64,000 bases of DNA from Parerythrobacter jejuensis (lineage in GTDB: Bacteria > Pseudomonadota > Alphaproteobacteria > Sphingomonadales > Sphingomonadaceae). Positions within the stretch are counted from its first letter, which is position 1. Every line of letters begins with the position of its first letter. The position numbers and the translations under genes are program-made. The notes under the pieces were generated by a model. That model searched no databases. It saw only the letters and a list, made by a program, of their open reading frames with translations, and was not told the DNA's origin. The DNA lies in assembly GCF_039536765.1 (NCBI RefSeq), contig NZ_BAAAZF010000001.1, forward strand, positions 2,170,001 to 2,234,000. The letters run 5' to 3'. This document shows, in pieces, positions 59,399 through 64,000 of this stretch.

Positions 59399-61272
59399 GA
59401 TTCCAGTGTCGGGAAAATTTCAGGCGTGGCGCGCCCCAGCTTCTCCAATTCATCCGCTATCGCGCTGAAGAGGTCAGCCCGGTTGATCGCCCGCTCTTCT
59501 ATTCGGGCCCGGATCGCCGCGCCCAGTACGACATTGCGGATATGGCCTCCTGCAAGATCCAGTTCTCGCGCCAGAATGTCGATATCGGCACCGGTGAGGG
59601 AATGATGATCCCCCAGGTGCGAAAGCCATAGCTGGCGTCTCGCCGCTGCGTCCGGCAACGGGAATTCAAGGATGGCGTCAAGGCGCCGGACAAATGCGCT
59701 GTCAAAGCGGTCGCGGCTGTTTGTGGTCAGTAATGCGATACCTTCAAAATCCTCGATCCGCTGGAGCAGGAAATTGGTTTGTGCATTGGCGTGCCGGTCA
59801 TTGCTGTCGCTGACATCCGTGCGGGACCCGAACAGGGCGTCGGCTTCGTCGAAGAACAGGATCGCATCGCTCGTTTCTGCGGCCGAAAGCAATTGCGACA
59901 GGTTCTTCTCGGTCTCGCCAATCCACTTGCTGCTCAGGGCTGCCATATCGACCCGGTAGAGCGGAAGGCCGAGCCGGGCGCTGAGCCAAGACGCGGCCAG
60001 GGTTTTGCCGGTACCGGATTCGCCTGTGAACAGGGCGCGGACACCAGGGCGATAGCGTGCCGTCAATGCCGGCCCAAGATTGTCGCTCAGTCTTTCGCGC
60101 AGCAGGATCCGCTGCTCGACTTGGCGCAGGGAGTCGCGCAAATCGGGCGTTGCGATAAGCGCGTCTTCGGGAATATCGGCAGATTTGCACCGCTGGGCGA
60201 GCAAGTCGAGCGCCGGGGTTGTATGCGCAATTGCACACCCTGGATCGGCTTGGCTCTCCATCGATCGTGCCGCGCGGGCGATTGCTCCGGCACCCTGCCG
60301 GTACCGATTGGCAAGCGACACGGCCTCTGCGGCAGGGTATCCCCAATCCTGCCAGACCTGCTCGCGCTCATGGCAATCGAGCGCGCCGCCCTGCCATGTG
60401 CGGATCGGCCGCGCACAATCGATCTTCCCGTCGAGCCCGGATACGATGATGCAAGGTGTGTGGGCACACACTTGCTGGGGGAAAGACCAGTGTTCGCCGA
60501 CCCCCAGATCGACGCTGATGATGGGCAATGCCCGGCGCAAATGCAGCCATGCGGGCGGCGCGGGGGCCGCGGAGTCGATGACCACCGGCTCCTCTTGACG
60601 CCGGGCCGCCAATTGGTGGGCAAAGGCTAGGGCCTCTTCCCGATCGGCATTGGCAACGTGGAGGACACGGCCTGTCCCGCCTGATAGCCAAGTGCTCAAG
60701 TCTGCCATCTGATCGCGCTGAGCGGGCGCAAACTTGACCGAGAGCGGATCAAGCGGGTTAGCGAAGCTTTCCTTGCGGGGATGCCCACCAACCGCCGCCA
60801 GCATAGCCTGTGGCATGACAAGGCCGCGCTCGCACAGGACTGCGTCCTCTGTCCCGACATCCAGCAAGCCGGATGCGACCGCACCCCCACCGGCCAGTTC
60901 GAGGATGCCTGCGTCATCCAGCCCGAAGGCCGATGCGAGGAACCCGATCAGGATATGCCCCTTGCCAAGCGGTTCCTGGAAACGGGCAATCTGATGCGCG
61001 AAATAGGGATCGGTCTCGACCCTGTAGGCGAGAGCGGCGGCGAGCAATTCCGGATCACCGAAGCCGAAAGCACTTTGCAACGCCAACAATCGGCTGTCGC
61101 GCTGCGAGGGGTTGCGGGCGATGGCGGCGATTTGCCCGCCCAAGCCCGTCGGATCGAGCGGTCCGCTCGTATCGTTCGCTATTCCTGCCGGTACAGGGCT
61201 TGGCGCCAATGCCAGAAGATATCTCTCGGCCAGTCCGGCAAGGCTTGGTCGCGTCTCGGCACGCGCGTTCAT
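59395..61272 (-). CDS. AAA+ ATPase of eCIS (Afp15/Pvc15-like)
   Basis: A 625-residue protein. About 370 residues without a recognised motif, probably including a small winged-helix-like part, precede one AAA+ domain. Walker A is GESGTGKT (417-424), Walker B ILFFDEAD (471-478), sensor 1 TTN (516-518) and the arginine finger RR (529-530). This arrangement, one C-terminal AAA module behind a long variable N-terminal part, is that of the ATPase found at the end of extracellular contractile injection clusters (Afp15/Pvc15), thought to help assembly or loading. It overlaps both neighbours by 4 nt. Other ATPases with the same layout exist, so the eCIS assignment leans on the neighbours. Confidence 0.75.
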   Translation of the reverse strand: MNARAETRPSLAGLAERYLLALAPSPVPAGIANDTSGPLDPTGLGGQIAAIARNPSQRDSRLLALQSAFGFGDPELLAAALAYRVETDPYFAHQIARFQEPLGKGHILIGFLASAFGLDDAGILELAGGGAVASGLLDVGTEDAVLCERGLVMPQAMLAAVGGHPRKESFANPLDPLSVKFAPAQRDQMADLSTWLSGGTGRVLHVANADREEALAFAHQLAARRQEEPVVIDSAAPAPPAWLHLRRALPIISVDLGVGEHWSFPQQVCAHTPCIIVSGLDGKIDCARPIRTWQGGALDCHEREQVWQDWGYPAAEAVSLANRYRQGAGAIARAARSMESQADPGCAIAHTTPALDLLAQRCKSADIPEDALIATPDLRDSLRQVEQRILLRERLSDNLGPALTARYRPGVRALFTGESGTGKTLAASWLSARLGLPLYRVDMAALSSKWIGETEKNLSQLLSAAETSDAILFFDEADALFGSRTDVSDSNDRHANAQTNFLLQRIEDFEGIALLTTNSRDRFDSAFVRRLDAILEFPLPDAAARRQLWLSHLGDHHSLTGADIDILARELDLAGGHIRNVVLGAAIRARIEERAINRADLFSAIADELEKLGRATPEIFPTLES

Positions 61273-62834
61273 GCCAAATGCTCCTGCTGGTCGGCACGCG
61301 CGCGATAGTCATAGCGCAGTGACATGCCGAGCCATGGCGTCCAGCCCGGATCGACATCAAGGGCATGGCGGCGCAAGCCCAGTTGTATGGCGGAGAGCGG
61401 GAAACGGCAGCGCCAGGTTTCATCCTCCAGCACCAATTCGCCCGGCATATGCGCGAGATCATGCAAGCGCAGCAATGCTGTGTGCCGCAACCAGCGATCC
61501 AGCCCTTTGCGCCATACCGCCTCGGCATCGTGCCATGGCCGCGTTGGCGGGCGGGTATTCAACTGGAATTCGCTGCCGAACACGGCGGCTAGAGCCTCCA
61601 CGCTGTCCGGCTGATAACGGGCGACAAGCCCGACAAGGAACTGCCGTGCGAAGTCGCCTAGTCGGAGGTCTTCGTTGCGATCGAGCCACGCCGGAAAATC
61701 GAGTCTGACGAGCGAAGGAATGACGAGGAGCAAACCCGCACCGGTAACGGTCTGTAGGTGATCGAACGAAGATTGCTCCTGGCTCGTCTCCGGGTGGGAT
61801 TGGATTGTGTGGAATTCCTGCCGAGTATCATGCGCGTTCGATGCTTCGCTTTGGTCAACACCTTCTTCAACTGGAAGCTCACGCGCCTCGGCAATGGGCG
61901 AAGGCTTTGTGCTGGCTACTCCTTCCGGGGGTCGTGGCCTTGGGCCCGATCGCGTTTCAACGTGCTCTTCGTTGCGGCGCCTTTCGTCGCGGACCTGTTT
62001 GAGAATTACTTGCACCACAGGCCCCGCAGGCTGGGAGTATTCCAACAGATCCGGCCTCAGTTTCAGGACTTGCAGCTTTATCGCGGCGATCAGCACAGGT
62101 TCGCTCTGCTCCGGAGAAATGGTGGCCTTCCTTGCGAGTGCCTGAATCTCAGGGCTCTTGGCGACTTGCCCGAAGATGGGGGCGGATGGCCCGTGGTCCG
62201 GATCAGCAATATCAGCGGTGGAGGCCGCGACCCTTTCCGGCTGACGCGCGAGGCTCACGACGTGTTGCTGCGGGGCCAAGGGCGACGGCGCGGCTGCATT
62301 TTCCGCGACAAGCCGCGCGATCGGCTCCAACCCAGCCGTCACAATGGCACGCGTGAAGGCGGCGGCGAGCAACCCAGCATCCTGGCCCGGTACGGAAATG
62401 GAAGCGAATATGGTTTTCGCAGCGGCGCGCGGCGTGGGTTCAAGCCATTGCGGACCAAGGATGCTGCGCCAGAACCATCCGGTGACGGGCTTGCCCAATG
62501 CCATCATGGCCAGGAAAGTGGCCCGTGCTTCGGTGATGTCGTTGAAATAGACGGCATTCGCACTGTGGCTGGCGGGCGTCGCGCCATGGACTGCCCCCGC
62601 TAAAACCGGCGACAAAGCATCCGAGAATTGCCGTGCTAGCCGCATTTCCAATGCCGGGACGGCCTGCCCATGTGGTGCCTTGCGATATTTCAGGCCATCC
62701 AGCTTGCGGACAGCGAAGACCTTGTGATCGGGAATGCTGGCCTGGGCCAGAGCACGCTCCAGACGCATTTGTGCCCCGAAATGCGAGTCTCTGCGCGCGC
62801 GCAAGGATAACCGGGCGATGTTGAGCCCGGTCAT
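61269..62834 (-). CDS. Probable contractile-injection-system accessory/tape-measure-type protein
   Basis: The 521-residue protein starts MTGLNIARLSLRARRDSHFG, has a strongly charged, probably disordered stretch (about 285-350, with EERRRNEEHVETRSGPRPRPPEG-like composition), then TGAGLLLVIPSLVRLDFPAWL, a hydrophobic segment like that of CIS tape-measure-family proteins, and ends with HALDVDPGWTPWLGMSLRYDY. The DPGW-PWLG ending is, in my memory, typical of hypothetical proteins beside eCIS ATPase genes. It probably belongs to the particle or its assembly; the exact role is unknown. It overlaps the ATPase gene and the upstream gene by 4 nt each. Confidence 0.55.
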   Translation of the reverse strand: MTGLNIARLSLRARRDSHFGAQMRLERALAQASIPDHKVFAVRKLDGLKYRKAPHGQAVPALEMRLARQFSDALSPVLAGAVHGATPASHSANAVYFNDITEARATFLAMMALGKPVTGWFWRSILGPQWLEPTPRAAAKTIFASISVPGQDAGLLAAAFTRAIVTAGLEPIARLVAENAAAPSPLAPQQHVVSLARQPERVAASTADIADPDHGPSAPIFGQVAKSPEIQALARKATISPEQSEPVLIAAIKLQVLKLRPDLLEYSQPAGPVVQVILKQVRDERRRNEEHVETRSGPRPRPPEGVASTKPSPIAEARELPVEEGVDQSEASNAHDTRQEFHTIQSHPETSQEQSSFDHLQTVTGAGLLLVIPSLVRLDFPAWLDRNEDLRLGDFARQFLVGLVARYQPDSVEALAAVFGSEFQLNTRPPTRPWHDAEAVWRKGLDRWLRHTALLRLHDLAHMPGELVLEDETWRCRFPLSAIQLGLRRHALDVDPGWTPWLGMSLRYDYRARADQQEHLA

Positions 62835-64000
62835 TTGCGGAACAGCCCGCCTCCGAAGGCGAAGGTCATTTGCGGTTCGATCATCTTGGCGATGCCGAAA
62901 TCTTCAACGATCCGCGCTTCGACGCGGTCAGGACCGATCGCCTCGGTCTCGAACCGAGCGACCGGCCTCCCCAGGCGGTCCCGGACCAGGCCCGATTGTT
63001 TGAGGAAAATCCTGTCGGGCGAAACCTTGAGCGGGATCAGGCCACCGGTGCGCACCGGGACCGGATCGATCAACGTCGCCGGGATCAGCTGATCGACCGG
63101 TGCATGTGCCGCCAGCAGCAAGGCGATGCGCACCAGTTCGCTGATCGCTTCGATCGCGTCATTGTCGGATCTGTCGACTTGTAGAAACAGCCAGTCGGTC
63201 AGGTCTTGCAATGACCGGCGCTGGCCGATTGGCAAGGCTTCCCAGCTGGGCAGAACGGCGAGCGAAACCAGGCTTACGGTATCGTCATGCGCCGACAGGA
63301 TTTCGGCCCATTGCATGCGGATCGCCGGGTCGGTTTCCGCGAATGCCGCGTTGAGACATCCCGCGACATTGGCGAGTTCCTCCATTTTGCTGGAAGCAAG
63401 CCGAGCAAGAACGGGTCGCTCGCGGCCATTGTCGATCAGGTCGGCAATCGATGTTACCCTGCGCACGGTCTGGTGGAGGCTCGACAGGTCCATGCGGTCC
63501 AGCGCGACCAGATCGAGCGCAGCTGCAGCTGCACGCCACCCTTGGAACCGGTTCGCCTGTGTAACCAGGGTCGCGCCGATCCGTGCGAGGCCCGGATTGA
63601 TATAGGCTGGCTGGGCCGGGACCATCATCGGCAAGGCCTGAGCCCGCCAACGTGAGCGCTGTAAGGCCCGGATCGCGGGCTTCCGCCGGTTGAGACGCTC
63701 AACAGCCTTGCTGATCTTGGGGAACCAGCCGACCGGCACCTCGTGCAGCAAGGCGACGTAATCTGCCAGTTCGGGGGGCAGTTCATGCTCTTCGAACCTG
63801 CACTCGACAATCGGCGACGGGATAGTTGAATCTGTTGCGCTCGCAATCGGAGCTGGCGTGATGACGGACGCCACGCGCGGACGGCGGAACAGGATACGAT
63901 CACCATACTGGACAATCAGCGCGCTGCGCCTGGCGTTGGTCTCCTCAACGAATTTGCGGTCTTCGGCCTCCAGCGCTTCGGTGACGAGGATGTCGTGCCG
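62831..64000 (-). CDS. eCIS-linked hypothetical protein (5' end beyond window)
   Basis: The frame is open from 62831 to the right edge; 389 codons are visible and a GTG at 63874 is not convincing as a start, because the 42 codons before it read as normal protein (RHDILVTEALEAEDRKFVEE...QYGDRILFRRPRVASV). The protein is helical and soluble (LASSKMEELANVAGCLNAAFAETDPAIRMQWAEIL; DLTDWLFLQVDRSDNDAIEAISELVRIALLLAAHAP) and ends with strands (PVPVRTGGLIPLKVSPDRIFLKQ...MTFAFGGGLFRK). I do not recognise a family. Its place, chained by ATGA overlap to CIS-type genes, suggests a structural or assembly role. Confidence 0.6.
   Translation of the reverse strand, partial: RHDILVTEALEAEDRKFVEETNARRSALIVQYGDRILFRRPRVASVITPAPIASATDSTIPSPIVECRFEEHELPPELADYVALLHEVPVGWFPKISKAVERLNRRKPAIRALQRSRWRAQALPMMVPAQPAYINPGLARIGATLVTQANRFQGWRAAAAALDLVALDRMDLSSLHQTVRRVTSIADLIDNGRERPVLARLASSKMEELANVAGCLNAAFAETDPAIRMQWAEILSAHDDTVSLVSLAVLPSWEALPIGQRRSLQDLTDWLFLQVDRSDNDAIEAISELVRIALLLAAHAPVDQLIPATLIDPVPVRTGGLIPLKVSPDRIFLKQSGLVRDRLGRPVARFETEAIGPDRVEARIVEDFGIAKMIEPQMTFAFGGGLFRK

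Noticed and set aside
63874-63874. GTG at 63874 as the start of the rightmost gene
   Set aside because: The same frame continues upstream to the window edge with ordinary protein composition, so the gene is taken as 5'-partial.
1-64000. CRISPR arrays, insertion sequences, prophage integrase or attachment sites
   Set aside because: No regularly spaced repeats, transposase or integrase motifs, or terminal inverted repeats were seen.

Overview
The window looks like chromosomal DNA of an alphaproteobacterium of the order Sphingomonadales, most likely an Erythrobacteraceae-type organism. This rests on the GC-rich coding sequence, an UrcA-family protein, tandem DUF4402 secreted proteins, NADH-dependent and lipid-type housekeeping genes of alphaproteobacterial character, a class Ia ribonucleotide reductase whose two subunit genes lie apart, and many GANTC (CcrM-type) sites before nrdA. 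No 16S or other decisive marker is present, so the placement is inference.

Positions 1-16.3 kb hold ordinary small transcription units: a truncated MFS transporter, an UrcA-family protein, guaA, a serine hydrolase, a small membrane gene broken by an in-frame stop behind an FNR-type box, two adjacent endonuclease III-like glycosylases, an SDR, DUF924, zinc-finger and DUF4402 proteins, an ABC ATPase with a methyltransferase, nadB, a polyphosphate kinase 2, a TonB-C-like protein and an alpha/beta hydrolase. Positions 16.3-23.7 kb hold nrdA and nrdB with a GNAT protein, a lipoprotein, a GntP-like transporter and a GGDEF protein between them. Positions 23.7-31.9 kb are more accessory: a lower-GC membrane protein with a possible nuclease-like tail, three SNase-type proteins, several hypothetical proteins, and a two-gene unit (Cys-rich lipoprotein plus DUF6969-like protein) behind a motif that looks like an ECF sigma promoter.

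Positions 32-50.4 kb return to core functions: argB, a tightly overlapped yggT-folD-lipoprotein-marC operon, a TetR-MAPEG pair with a likely autoregulatory operator, a Lon-substrate-binding-domain protein with a thioredoxin/TPR protein, tRNA-Gly(GCC), a ZnuD-like TonB receptor with a Zur-like box, a dcd-thioesterase-acyl-CoA dehydrogenase-dehydrogenase run, putA and an enoyl-CoA-reductase-like SDR.

Positions 50.36-64.0 kb are the most interesting part. Four minus-strand genes are chained by 4-nt overlaps and run off the right edge. Read 5' to 3' they are an unrecognised protein (partial), a protein with a DPGW-PWLG tail typical of contractile-injection-system accessory proteins, an AAA+ ATPase like those of extracellular contractile injection systems (eCIS), and a 3013-residue protein. 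That giant has a basic disordered N-terminus, a central hydrophobic region, an ADP-ribosyltransferase-like module and a C-terminal nucleic-acid-deaminase-like module (HAE plus CxxC). I read this as the distal end of an eCIS operon finishing with its cargo toxin. No immunity gene follows it. Domain calls are from motifs read by eye, not from profile searches.
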